From positions 1 to 45,661 of the forward strand of contig NZ_RAWG01000039.1 in the NCBI RefSeq assembly GCF_003611735.1: DNA of 45,661 bases, given 5' to 3'. Position numbers and translations under genes: made by a program. The DNA comes from Corallococcus sicarius. Its GTDB lineage: Bacteria; Myxococcota; Myxococcia; Myxococcales; Myxococcaceae. The notes beneath the pieces are model-generated. The model worked only from the letters and a program-made list of their open reading frames with translations, ran no database searches and was not told where the DNA came from. Shown piece after piece: positions 1 to 8,413 of this stretch; the first letter of the stretch is position 1, and every line of letters starts with the position of its first letter.

Positions 1-545
1 CCCGCCCTCACCTGGGCGTGGATGCGCTGACGCCCACGGTGGACCTGCGGGCCCGCCTGGAGGGGCGCCTGCAGCGCGGAGGCTTTCGGCAGGGTGCCTT
101 TGGCCCGGACTACGAACTGGCGCGCTTCCAGGTGGCGGGCCCGTCCGCCCAACCCCTGGCGGACGCGCCCTTCCCGGACGGGTCCTCGGCCTACGGTGAA
201 GTGATTCTCAGCTGGGACGCGGAGCGATTGGGCACCCTGGCGCGGCGCCACCTGCGCCTGACGCTGGGAGCGGAGGCCTTCTCCTGGGGACGGGTGGACG
301 TGGAGGGGCGCCTGGAGGTGCAGCTCTTCCACCGCAACCTCACCGTGGCGGTGGGAGGGCTGGCGATGGGCATGGGCCAGCCCGCCGCGCGCTCCCTCGT
401 TTCAAGTGAGGCCCGGTGGCGCTTCCTCGGAGGGAAGCTGTACGCGGTGGGGCAGGCAGGCACGCTGCTATTCCCGACGGCGGAGGGGACGCTGCGTCCG
501 GGCGCCTTCGCGGTCGTGGGACTGGGGGTGGACCATGTCCGGTGA
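1..545 (+). CDS. C-terminal part of a possible outer-membrane beta-barrel protein (5' end outside window)
   Basis: The reading frame is open from the left edge (frame starting at base 3) to TGA at 543-545, so the N-terminus lies outside the window; the GTG at 18 is only the first start-like codon seen. The visible ~180 residues alternate polar and hydrophobic residues with many Gly and aromatic positions (for example LRLTLGAEAF, LEVQLFHRNLTVAVGG, KLYAVGQAGTLLF), as in strands of an outer-membrane barrel. No catalytic motif is visible. The gene overlaps the next lipoprotein toxin gene by 11 bases, so the two are probably co-translated. In Myxococcus the Sit toxin cassettes have an accessory gene before the toxin gene; that this is such a partner is an inference from position only. 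Confidence 0.6.
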   Translation, partial: RPHLGVDALTPTVDLRARLEGRLQRGGFRQGAFGPDYELARFQVAGPSAQPLADAPFPDGSSAYGEVILSWDAERLGTLARRHLRLTLGAEAFSWGRVDVEGRLEVQLFHRNLTVAVGGLAMGMGQPAARSLVSSEARWRFLGGKLYAVGQAGTLLFPTAEGTLRPGAFAVVGLGVDHVR

Positions 546-2718
546 GCGGCGCCTGCGCAGCGGGGTGGGCCTGGCGCTGGCGGTGGCGCTGCTGAACGCG
601 GGCTGCGCTTCGTTGCCCGCGAGGCCGGGCCAGGCGGGCCGTGGGGCGGCCCTGGCCTTCAGTCCCGCCTCCGCGTCCGCCCAGGCGCTGAGGAGCGCTG
701 CGGGAGGTGCGTCCCCGGGAGAGGCGCTGGCATCCTCCACGGCGGAGGGGGCGGAGGAGCCCCTGGGCCTTCGACGCGAGCCCCTGGCCGAGGAGGCCGA
801 GGGCGCGGGTGCGCCAGGCACGAAGCCGGTGGCCAGCGTCTGCGGGGGAACGCCAGTGCCCTCGGGCTGGCCCCACCTGGACTCCAGCCGGGAGGTGCTG
901 AAGCCCTTCCTGGCGTGCGCCTCGCCCGCGGGATTCGTGGCCCTGCAGCGCGGGGTGGACATGGCCGCGTTGGTGGAGTCGCTGGAGGACTGGGACGCGG
1001 TCCGCCTGGGGGCCCTGGGGCCGATGGACGCGCGGGCCTCGGAAGTCCTCAACCGGAAGCGCGCGGCCTTCCTCGTCACGTCCGTCGAGAAGTATGGCGC
1101 GCCCTATTCCGAGGTGCTCGCCCTCTTCGTCCTCCACTCGGCCTTCGACGACGAGCTGCGCGAGGTGGTGCAACGGCTCGCCCGCGACAAGCAGCTGGGC
1201 GAGACGCTGGGGAGCATGCCCGTCGTCCGCGAGGAATTGAAGCGGCGGGGCCTGGAGCTGGAAGGCTTTCCGGAGCGGGGTGAGCAGGCCCGCGACGTGC
1301 TGCGCGGGTTGGGGCGCGCGGGCCGGGACATGCTCTCCAGCAGTCTCGCGAGCGATGGCGCTCGGGGACAGAGCCTCTGGGCGAAGCGCGCCGAGCTCCC
1401 ACCTGCGTACCAGGCGGCCCTCGATGAAGTGCAGGAGGCGCTGACGGAGCGGCACTACTCGCCGGGAAGCGCTTCGGCGGGGGCCTTCGACCACCTCACC
1501 TTCGGTGTGCCGCTGGGCTTCTACCACCTGGCGGCGGGGACGGGGCACGGGGCGTACTCACTGGCGCAGGGGAAGTACGAGCAGGCCACGCGCGAGTTGG
1601 CGCCGGCCGCGCTGATGGTGGCGCTGTATGCCGGGGGCAAGGGCGCCCGTGTCCTGGTGGAGTCGCGCGGCGGGCTGCGGCGCTTCCAGCTGCCGGCGCT
1701 CGACGTGGACGGGATGAAGGCGCTGATGGCGCGCCTGGAGGAGCAACTGGGCGTCAACGCCGCGCGCGACCTGCTGCGCTACCTCCAGGCGAGCCGCGAG
1801 GGCGCGCGGGTGGCCGCCGAGTGGGGCGAGGCGGGGCTGCTGGCGCTGTACGAGGCCCGCGGAAACCCAGCCAAGGCGCAGGGGGTGCTGGCCGAAGCCA
1901 GCCGCGAGTCCTCCCGGCCAGCGGCCACGAAGGGCGCGGCAAGGAATCGGGCCGGCACCTTGGACCCCTTCGCGCAGAGCGCCGAGGTGGGCGCCGCGGA
2001 GGCCGCGAAGACGAAGCTGCTCCAGGCGGAGCTGGAGTCCTCGGGCCCCCGTCTCCCGAAGGATGTGAAGCAGCTGAAGCAGAGGGCCCCGAAGCTGGAG
2101 GAGCCACCACCGGGAGTCGAGAAGGGGGCGCCGCTCTGGCAGGAGTACGTTGCCTATCGCAAGAGGCGGCTGAAGGAGATTCAGGAGGGTGACGCCGTCA
2201 AGGGCCCCCTGAAGTGGGAGGGCTACCAGGAGATGCGCGCCTACCATGCTCGGGGCATGGCCTTCGAGAGGACCATGGTCGCCATCCTGGAGGCGGACGC
2301 TGCCTTGCCCCGCGCACAGCGGCGCTGGCTCGGCGACTTCGAGCAGCCGCGCATCGAGACGCACGTGGGCGTGTCGAAGGTGGACCTCCGGTACGCCGAC
2401 GTCCTCGTCATCGAAGAACGCCCCCCACCGGGCCAGCCACCTCGGGTGGAGACGTTCAGCTTCAAGAGCCGGAATCTGGCCGTTCTGGACGACAATGCAC
2501 TCCCTGTGCAGTTGAATACGGACGCCAGTAACGCAATCAAGCATTACGGTGGAACGCTGAAGATTCTTCGGGACGGCATGCGACAGCAAGCGGGTGTTCA
2601 GCGAGTGCGCCTCGTCTATGAGGGCCAGCAGTTTCTGCCCCAAGATCGCAATATGCTGAGAACGGCGGCGAGCGAAGCGCAAATGCGGAACAAGGGCGTG
2701 GAGGTACTGTTTCAATGA
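535..2718 (+). CDS. SitA-like lipoprotein polymorphic toxin with C-terminal nuclease-like domain
   Basis: The product has 727 residues. I chose ATG 535 because it gives a lipoprotein signal: basic start (SGERRLRS), a hydrophobic stretch, and the cleavage-site-like LLNAGC with Cys24. An Ala/Glu-rich linker follows, then a mostly helical middle (about 100-480), a charged segment, and a compact C-terminal domain from about residue 600. That domain carries VDLRYADVLVIEE followed after a short loop by VETFSFKSRNL. Asp, Glu and Lys spaced on consecutive strands recall PD-(D/E)XK nucleases, although the ExK pair reads S-x-K here. A separate DNA copy of this domain at 8414-8824 shows it is a movable unit. 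The stop overlaps the next gene by ATGA. A lipoprotein toxin followed by an immunity gene matches the Sit toxins passed between myxobacterial cells by outer membrane exchange. The class is a fair inference; the nuclease activity is a guess from the motif pattern. Confidence 0.6.
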   Translation: MSGERRLRSGVGLALAVALLNAGCASLPARPGQAGRGAALAFSPASASAQALRSAAGGASPGEALASSTAEGAEEPLGLRREPLAEEAEGAGAPGTKPVASVCGGTPVPSGWPHLDSSREVLKPFLACASPAGFVALQRGVDMAALVESLEDWDAVRLGALGPMDARASEVLNRKRAAFLVTSVEKYGAPYSEVLALFVLHSAFDDELREVVQRLARDKQLGETLGSMPVVREELKRRGLELEGFPERGEQARDVLRGLGRAGRDMLSSSLASDGARGQSLWAKRAELPPAYQAALDEVQEALTERHYSPGSASAGAFDHLTFGVPLGFYHLAAGTGHGAYSLAQGKYEQATRELAPAALMVALYAGGKGARVLVESRGGLRRFQLPALDVDGMKALMARLEEQLGVNAARDLLRYLQASREGARVAAEWGEAGLLALYEARGNPAKAQGVLAEASRESSRPAATKGAARNRAGTLDPFAQSAEVGAAEAAKTKLLQAELESSGPRLPKDVKQLKQRAPKLEEPPPGVEKGAPLWQEYVAYRKRRLKEIQEGDAVKGPLKWEGYQEMRAYHARGMAFERTMVAILEADAALPRAQRRWLGDFEQPRIETHVGVSKVDLRYADVLVIEERPPPGQPPRVETFSFKSRNLAVLDDNALPVQLNTDASNAIKHYGGTLKILRDGMRQQAGVQRVRLVYEGQQFLPQDRNMLRTAASEAQMRNKGVEVLFQ

Positions 2719-4055
2719 AGATGAAGACACTGACATTGGATGATTTGAACAAGGTGGACTGTCTGCGCTTCCTGTTCAACGGCGCTTTCGATTCGAGTCG
2801 TGGGGTAGAGCACGGGTTGGCGCCGTTTCTGGATGCTCTTGAGCAACACGCTCACGGATGGATGCCCACATTCGTCAAGACGAGTCGGCGACGTAAGTAC
2901 GCCAGAGCCGCAGTCTGGAGTGCGATTGAGGAGCGACGCGCGGACTATGGTTCTATCATTGGGTTGTTTCGTTCGGAGAATCCTGGGGTGTCGCTGTCGC
3001 TCACCCTTGGGCTTACGCAAACGGAGCCCGACCTGAGCGTCAGGCTCAACATACAGCCGCTCTCATTTTTTGCAGAGGAGGAGGCCTGTCGCGGTTTTGT
3101 GGCAGTGGCGCGAGGTTGGGCCTCTCGGTACCCTTCTCATCATGCCGCAGCGCACAGTGCGGCCGATCTGAATCTTGCGGATTCTCCCGCTTTCGGTCGC
3201 GATGACGAGACATGGAAGCGGGACGGGTTCGATAAAATCTACGAGCTGTTCTGGCTGAACATCTTCGGTCCGAAGCTGGTGGAGTCCGTAGGCCGGGAGC
3301 GGATGCTCTCGACGCCTGCGCACCTCGTGGAGGAGCTGCCCAATGGTTCCGTCCTCCTGGTGCTGCGGCCCACGGCCGCCGACTTCGACAGTGAGGAAGC
3401 GCGCGTGGCGCAGGCCCGAGCCCATGTCCACCTGCGACCGGACCTCGACTTCGACACGCTGCTGCGCACGCTGAGAGAGCGCAGCGCCGCGCTCGTACCC
3501 GTCGAGCCGCGCTTCCACCCTGATGTCGCGCCGCTCTTTTCACGGTTGCCGGACGCGTTCGCCCTCAGCGAGCGGCAACGGAAGATCGCCGAACTCAACG
3601 CCTTCCGGCCGGCCGAGCCGGAAGAGTGGCTGCCCGTCGCGTTGCCGTCAGATGTAGAGAACCCGGAGCGTGTCCGTAGCCACTATGACGACCTGTCCGA
3701 GGGCCTCGTGGCTGTGCTTCACACGGATGTGCCCTCCATCATGAAGGAGACGCCCGAGTCTCTCACGGACCTCGACTTCCACTTCTGGAAGACCCACTTC
3801 CCCGAGCGGTATACGCGCGAGGTCCTCGACGGACACACGATACCGGCGTTGGGTGCCTACCTGGGAGACGTGCTGGTGCGGCGGTTGGGCGGGACGTGGG
3901 TCTTGCGGCAGAAGAGGGAGGAGTCCCAGGTGCGCATCGGCAAGCGCGTCTGGCTGCCCTTCCTCCGTGCGCGCCGGTACATGCAGTCGCGCGAGTCGCT
4001 GTTGGAATACTCGCTCACCCAGTTCTTCAAGGAGGCGGAGCGGTACCGGCCCTGA
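2344..4055 (+). repeat. Long direct repeat, copy A (toxin 3' domain plus immunity gene)
   Basis: Bases 2344-4055 are repeated in the same orientation at about 8440-10161. By eye, 2359-2490 is almost identical to 8456-8587, about 2600-3257 is clearly diverged, and 3258-3914 matches 9364-10020 with 13 mismatches that I counted. The last ~140 bases diverge again. The repeats flank the kinase/DUF2381 block. Confidence 0.85.
2715..4055 (+). CDS. Putative immunity protein of the toxin at 535-2718 (copy A)
   Basis: This is a 446-residue cytoplasmic protein with no signal peptide or membrane segment. Its ATG lies inside the toxin stop (ATGA overlap), the usual coupling of toxin and immunity genes. 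It appears to have two parts: residues 1 to about 220 (Trp/Phe-rich, ending near WLNIFGPKLVESVGRERM), and a second half ending in LGAYLGDVLVRRLGGTWVLR and WLPFLRARRYMQSR, a motif set I have seen in other myxobacterial hypothetical proteins next to toxins. A 446-residue paralog at 8821-10161 sits directly behind a copy of the same toxin domain, which is the main evidence for the immunity role. The 5' half is visibly poorer in GC than the rest of the window, which suggests horizontal origin. The mechanism of protection is unknown. Confidence 0.6.
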   Translation: MKMKTLTLDDLNKVDCLRFLFNGAFDSSRGVEHGLAPFLDALEQHAHGWMPTFVKTSRRRKYARAAVWSAIEERRADYGSIIGLFRSENPGVSLSLTLGLTQTEPDLSVRLNIQPLSFFAEEEACRGFVAVARGWASRYPSHHAAAHSAADLNLADSPAFGRDDETWKRDGFDKIYELFWLNIFGPKLVESVGRERMLSTPAHLVEELPNGSVLLVLRPTAADFDSEEARVAQARAHVHLRPDLDFDTLLRTLRERSAALVPVEPRFHPDVAPLFSRLPDAFALSERQRKIAELNAFRPAEPEEWLPVALPSDVENPERVRSHYDDLSEGLVAVLHTDVPSIMKETPESLTDLDFHFWKTHFPERYTREVLDGHTIPALGAYLGDVLVRRLGGTWVLRQKREESQVRIGKRVWLPFLRARRYMQSRESLLEYSLTQFFKEAERYRP

Positions 4056-4157
4056 CTGCGGCGGCGGCTGGCCCTCTCTGCCAACGTGAGTGAGACAGCC
4101 CGTGCCGAGCACCACCATTGCCAGCAATGACAGTCCGGCCGGTTCCGCGCCCCACGG

Positions 4158-5414
4158 TCAGGCCGGTGGCTCCTCAGCAGTCACACGCAGCGGACGAGGC
4201 CCCGGCTCCGTCGGCGTCTCGTCCGCGCCGCGCAGGGGCGACGGCTTCGTCCGGAGGTCGTCCTGGCGCGGTGCCGGGAAGGCAGGGGAGATGCCGCCCT
4301 CGTCCTCCAGCAGGTCCAACTCCGCCAGCGCCTCGCCCCCCTCCAGCAGCGCCTGCTGGACCTCCCTCACCGCGTCCGCGCCATCGTAGGGCCCCCGCAT
4401 CGCGAGCAGTGCCCGCAGCTCCGACTCCAGCTCCGCCGCCGTCGCGAAGCGCGCGGCCTTCTCCCGCCGCAGCAGTTTGTGGAAGACGGTGCGCAACGCC
4501 TTGGAGAGGCCGAAGGTCGCGCTCGCCAGGTCCTTCACGCGGAAGGTCATGGCGTGCCGGATGGCATCCTCCACGAAGGGCGGCAGGTGCAGCTCCATCG
4601 CCGTGACCATGGCCGTGAGAAACTGCTGGTGCTGCTGGCGGGACAACCGCGAGCCCTCGTCCTCCGGCGGGAGGTTCCCAGGGAGATAGAGGTGCCGCCC
4701 CGTGGCGAACTCCAGCAGCGTCAGGCCCAGCGAGAAGAGGTCCGCCCGGGCGTCCGTCGCTTCCCCCAGCAGTACCTCGGGGGCGGAGTAGATGACTTCC
4801 CCCGGAGGACGCGGCAGCGTCGTGGCGAGCCGCCCGCCCAGGCGGGAGAAGGCGACACCGAAGTCCGTCAGCACCACACCGCCACCCGGCCGCAGGCGGA
4901 TGTGTGTGGGATTGATGTCGCGGTTGACGATGCCCAGGGGAACATCCGCGTCATCCGTGCGCGTATGCGCATGCGCCAGGGCCGCCGCCACCTCCGCGCC
5001 CACGTACAGGACGAAGGATTCGGAGAAGTAGCGCCCACGCACCTGGGCAATGGACAGCAGCGCATCCAGGGTGAAGCCCTCGACGCACTCCATGGCGGCG
5101 CACAGCCCGTACTTCATTTCGAAGAGGCCGTGGACACGGGCGATGTTGGGGTGCTGGAGGAACCGGGCCAGCCGCACCTCCTCCTCCAGCCGGGCACGCG
5201 CACGCGGGTAGCTCTCCGGGACGGGCCCCTCCGGCAGGGCCACGCACTTCAAGACGACCTTGCCCTGATAGCCGGCGGGCGTCCGGGGCCGGGCCAACAA
5301 CACCCGTTCGCCATGGCGGCCCGTGCCCAGGTCCTGGAAGAACTCGTAGGAGGTGTCACCGTGACAAAAGAGGACCGCGCCCCCGGAGGACCGGGGGTCG
5401 GAAACAGTGGCCAT
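4158..5414 (-). CDS. Ser/Thr protein kinase-like protein with altered catalytic loop
   Basis: The product has 418 residues, with a Hanks-type kinase domain at about 23-345 followed by a Pro/Glu-rich tail without a membrane segment, so it should be cytoplasmic. Visible landmarks are the ATP-anchoring Lys56 (GKVVLKC), Asp184 in TDFGVAFS, and the APE motif at 211-213. The glycine loop is poor (LGTGRHGERV). The catalytic loop reads NRDINPTH: Asp166 is kept, but His of HRD is Asn, the loop Lys is Asn168 and the metal-binding Asn is His171. Activity may therefore be reduced or lost. I chose ATG 5414, which has GGAG 11 bases upstream; an in-frame ATG at 5519 would add 35 residues that look non-conserved. 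It follows the second kinase gene on the same strand after 170 bases. Confidence 0.8.
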   Translation of the reverse strand: MATVSDPRSSGGAVLFCHGDTSYEFFQDLGTGRHGERVLLARPRTPAGYQGKVVLKCVALPEGPVPESYPRARARLEEEVRLARFLQHPNIARVHGLFEMKYGLCAAMECVEGFTLDALLSIAQVRGRYFSESFVLYVGAEVAAALAHAHTRTDDADVPLGIVNRDINPTHIRLRPGGGVVLTDFGVAFSRLGGRLATTLPRPPGEVIYSAPEVLLGEATDARADLFSLGLTLLEFATGRHLYLPGNLPPEDEGSRLSRQQHQQFLTAMVTAMELHLPPFVEDAIRHAMTFRVKDLASATFGLSKALRTVFHKLLRREKAARFATAAELESELRALLAMRGPYDGADAVREVQQALLEGGEALAELDLLEDEGGISPAFPAPRQDDLRTKPSPLRGADETPTEPGPRPLRVTAEEPPA

Positions 5415-5584
5415 GAAGGGAGGCTCCGGAATGCACGCGGGGAACCGCATGCGCAGACACCCAGAAACTACTTTCGCGGCGCTTCCGGAGTGAAGGACGC
5501 CATGGGTCGAAAATGGCACGCACCCGGCTTCACTCCGGGTCCATGGTCATCTCCAGAACGTCAATTCCTGTTACATCCCCGGGC

Positions 5585-7300
5585 TCACGGCCAGCGGTCG
5601 ACGATGATCCCGACCCCGTCCCTGGTTGTGTGGACCTCCCCGGGTCGGGAGCCCTTGAATCCCTCATGATTCAGGGACATGCAGATGGGGCGGGTCTCCC
5701 CGCTTGGAAGGCGCGCTTGCGTATAGCGTCCCACCAGATTCCCGTCGGTCGTCCACAGTCGCCCGTAGAGCAACGTGCCCTTGGGAAACTTAGTCGCGTC
5801 GCGGGTCAGGACGGAACCGACGACCGGGCCATCGGAGAACGTCGCCGCGTGGCCCAGGGACTCTGTCGGCTGTCGCTCGTCGATCACGATGCGAATGCTG
5901 CGGTCCCGGTCGAGCCACATCTCGCTCATGGCCTCGACTGTCTCAGGAGGGCAGTCTGTCCCAGGCTTGGGACGCACCTGGGAGCTGCTGGGGCAACCCA
6001 ACTGCAAGGCCACGACGGCGCTCGCGACGGCACATTTCTTCAGGAACTCCGTCCGAGGGCCACTGGAGCCCGGGGGCTTCCTCTCCGAAGAGTCGGGGGG
6101 GCTTTCGACAAGGGGAGCACGCTTCACGGCGGAGCTTTCCTTCTGGGTGGGGACGGAAGGGAGCGAAGCTACCCCAGGGGACGACGCGGGCGGCACGAAT
6201 GGCTCCTGAAGGGGAATGGGGACGGGGGAGGAAACGGGGCGAAGCCAGACGAAGGCCCCCGCCAGCAACGCGACGACCGCCACCGCGAGCAGTGCCTCCA
6301 CCCTCCTTCGGCGGCGACCGCGCCACGCGGGAGGCGTCTCCTCGTCGGTGTTGGAGGCCGGTGCCATGGGAGGCTTCAGCGAAGGGAGGTGGACGGGCAC
6401 CGTCCAGTCGGGTCCCGCCTCCGCCGCCAGGGACTCCAATTCGCGTCGCATCACTTCGCCCGTCGGGGGACGCTGTTCGGGCTGTCGCGCGATGAAGCGC
6501 ATGGCGACATCGCTCAACGCGGCTGGCACCCGTGCGTTCAACTCCCGGGCGGGCGTCGGCGTCCACCGGCCTTCGACCGGAGCCTTCGGAAGACCGCTCG
6601 CCGGATCCGGCGTCGTGAGTACGTCGTAGAGGCACACGCCCAGCGCGTAGACGTCGTCCGTCATCTTGAATTCGTAGCGCGCGTCCCGTTCGTCGCCGTG
6701 CTCCTTCAGGAAGCGGGACGCCTCGGGCGTGCGGTAGCGGCGGGTGCCGGGCGGCAGCGGGGCGTCCGTCAGGTCCTCGGCGTGCGTGTAGTCGCCCGCG
6801 CTGAAGTCGAGGATGACGGGCTCACCGTCCGAGGCGCGCACCATGATGTTGGCCAGCTTCAGGTCCCGGTGGAAGACGCCGCGCCCATGCATGAAGTCCA
6901 GGGCCCCCGCGAGCTTCACGAAGACCCGGACCACCTCCTGCGCCGTGGGGTGCATCCGTTCCACCCACTCCGCCAGGGTGTAGCCCTCCACGAGGTCGAG
7001 GACGACGTAGAGCCAGCCCGTGCGAAGGTCCGGCCAGCGCGCATGGGCATGGACGCCGACGATGTTCGCGTGGCGCAGGTGGACCAGGCACCCCAGCTCA
7101 CGCATCAACCGCGCGTCCGCCTGCTCTGCGTCCCCGCTGCCTGGACGGTGCATCGCGAGCTTCATCGCGACGTGCTGCCCGTCCCTCTCCACGCAGTAGA
7201 CGGCGCCGTAGGTGCCCGACCCCAGCAACTTCACGACGCACCAGCCGTGGATCATGAACCCGGGCGGGAGCTGCGCGGGGTGGTGGATGACGGTCAACAT
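5585..7300 (-). CDS. Transmembrane Ser/Thr protein kinase with extracytoplasmic C-terminal module
   Basis: The product has 571 residues. The N-terminal kinase domain (about 18-295) has the loop GSGTYGAV, Lys47 (VAMK), HRDLKLAN with Asp146, Lys148 and Asn151, and TPE as the APE motif; the DFG motif reads DFS (165-167). One membrane helix lies at about 335-353, after an Arg-rich stop-transfer run. The outer part is a Pro/Ser linker, then a second hydrophobic stretch LKKCAVASAVVALQLGC (420-436) that looks exactly like a lipoprotein signal, followed by a ~135-residue domain with three Cys. That outer module looks like a formerly separate lipoprotein now fused to the kinase. ATG 7300 is 10 bases after the stop of the DUF2381 gene and has GAGGG 8 bases upstream, so the two form an operon. 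The role is likely envelope sensing; the ligand is unknown. Confidence 0.85.
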   Translation of the reverse strand: MLTVIHHPAQLPPGFMIHGWCVVKLLGSGTYGAVYCVERDGQHVAMKLAMHRPGSGDAEQADARLMRELGCLVHLRHANIVGVHAHARWPDLRTGWLYVVLDLVEGYTLAEWVERMHPTAQEVVRVFVKLAGALDFMHGRGVFHRDLKLANIMVRASDGEPVILDFSAGDYTHAEDLTDAPLPPGTRRYRTPEASRFLKEHGDERDARYEFKMTDDVYALGVCLYDVLTTPDPASGLPKAPVEGRWTPTPARELNARVPAALSDVAMRFIARQPEQRPPTGEVMRRELESLAAEAGPDWTVPVHLPSLKPPMAPASNTDEETPPAWRGRRRRRVEALLAVAVVALLAGAFVWLRPVSSPVPIPLQEPFVPPASSPGVASLPSVPTQKESSAVKRAPLVESPPDSSERKPPGSSGPRTEFLKKCAVASAVVALQLGCPSSSQVRPKPGTDCPPETVEAMSEMWLDRDRSIRIVIDERQPTESLGHAATFSDGPVVGSVLTRDATKFPKGTLLYGRLWTTDGNLVGRYTQARLPSGETRPICMSLNHEGFKGSRPGEVHTTRDGVGIIVDRWP

Positions 7301-7310
7301 GGCCGGCCCT

Positions 7311-8213
7311 CTACAGCACGACGCGGGGAAAGACGAGACGACGCGCGCCCGAGGCGTCCACCAGCTCCAGGCTGAACACCGTGCCCTTTTTCCAGGTGGG
7401 AGCACCCACGTCCACCGCCACGACCCCCACCTCCCCTGGCCCAACCCGCGACTGACTCATGTGCACGCCGAGCACCCGCGTCCGCGCGCCCTTCCCGGGG
7501 CCGGTGAGCCGCGCTTCGAGGGGCGTCCAGGGCTCACGGCCGTCGTTCCTGACCGTGATGGACACCGCGCCCCAGAGTCCCGCCCGGAAGCTCAGCGCAG
7601 CCTGGACGCCCAACGCGCTCGCCACCTGCGTCGAAGAGTCGACCACGGCATCGAGCGCGCGGACCCCAGATGAGTCCAGAAGCCCCGCCAGGGCGAAACC
7701 GGCAGGGCCCCCTGCCTCGCCGCTGGAGCGAAGCCGGGCAAGCTCCACCCGTTGTGCCTCAAGCTGGGCCCGCGCTTCGGCCAACTCCGCTTGAAGGACT
7801 GCAAGGGATTGAGCACGGCGGAAGACCCGTACCCGCGCATCTACCACCGACGGCTGGGACACCAGCACGAACACCGCGCTGTCGGGCGAGGCCCCATCAG
7901 CGAACCGCACCCGGAGCCCGAGTTGTTCGCCCGTCCGGAGGTCGGTCGCCGGCACGAGCGCGAGCATGCGCTCGCCCGTGTCCACGAACTGGAACCGCGC
8001 GCGGCCCTCCAGTTCCACCGAGCCCCGGTCCAGCGGCGTGTCGAAGAGCAGCAGCGTGACGACGCCCGCGGCCACGCGCAGCTCAGGTACGGCCCCCGTG
8101 GCACTGTCAGGGAGCACGACACGCCGTTCCTGGGGCTCGCGTGGGACGGGGGCGGGTTGCGCGGGGACGGCAGCGCCCAGCAGCAGGAAGACAATGGCGG
8201 CGAGTCGCGGCAA
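7311..8213 (-). CDS. DUF2381 family exported protein
   Basis: The product has 300 residues and starts at TTG 8213, with AGGAG about 9 bases upstream; no ATG fits. Residues 1-18 form a signal peptide (LAAIVFLLLGAAVPAQ). The mature part has beta-rich segments (VVTLLLFDTPLDRGSVELEG, RMLALVPATDL), a coiled-coil stretch rich in Ala, Glu and Gln at about 135-165, and a C-terminal beta domain ending in RRLVFPRVVL. This matches the DUF2381 family, described as a Myxococcus xanthus paralogous family and often found beside Ser/Thr kinase genes, as here: the kinase gene begins 10 bases downstream. A periplasmic partner or input for that kinase is a reasonable inference; the function is unknown. Confidence 0.85.
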   Translation of the reverse strand: MPRLAAIVFLLLGAAVPAQPAPVPREPQERRVVLPDSATGAVPELRVAAGVVTLLLFDTPLDRGSVELEGRARFQFVDTGERMLALVPATDLRTGEQLGLRVRFADGASPDSAVFVLVSQPSVVDARVRVFRRAQSLAVLQAELAEARAQLEAQRVELARLRSSGEAGGPAGFALAGLLDSSGVRALDAVVDSSTQVASALGVQAALSFRAGLWGAVSITVRNDGREPWTPLEARLTGPGKGARTRVLGVHMSQSRVGPGEVGVVAVDVGAPTWKKGTVFSLELVDASGARRLVFPRVVL

Positions 8214-8413
8214 CGGGAGGGTCTCCTGTCCGCGACCCTACCAGACGGGTCAACCTCCACCGTCGGGAAAGTCCGTGAAGCCTTCCATGACTGGAGGGGG
8301 TGGAGCGGCGAACCCACGCAGGCACAGGATTCACACCCAACGGAGGAGAGTCCTGGAACCGTGCAAGCTCACGTCAGCGTTCACGGAGTCAGTCGGAGGC
8401 AAGCGCGAGATGA

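Noticed and set aside
4135-4166. CCGGCC/GGCCGG pair between immunity A and kinase as terminator
   Set aside because: Six-base stem with a 20-base loop and no T-run; too weak in this GC-rich DNA.
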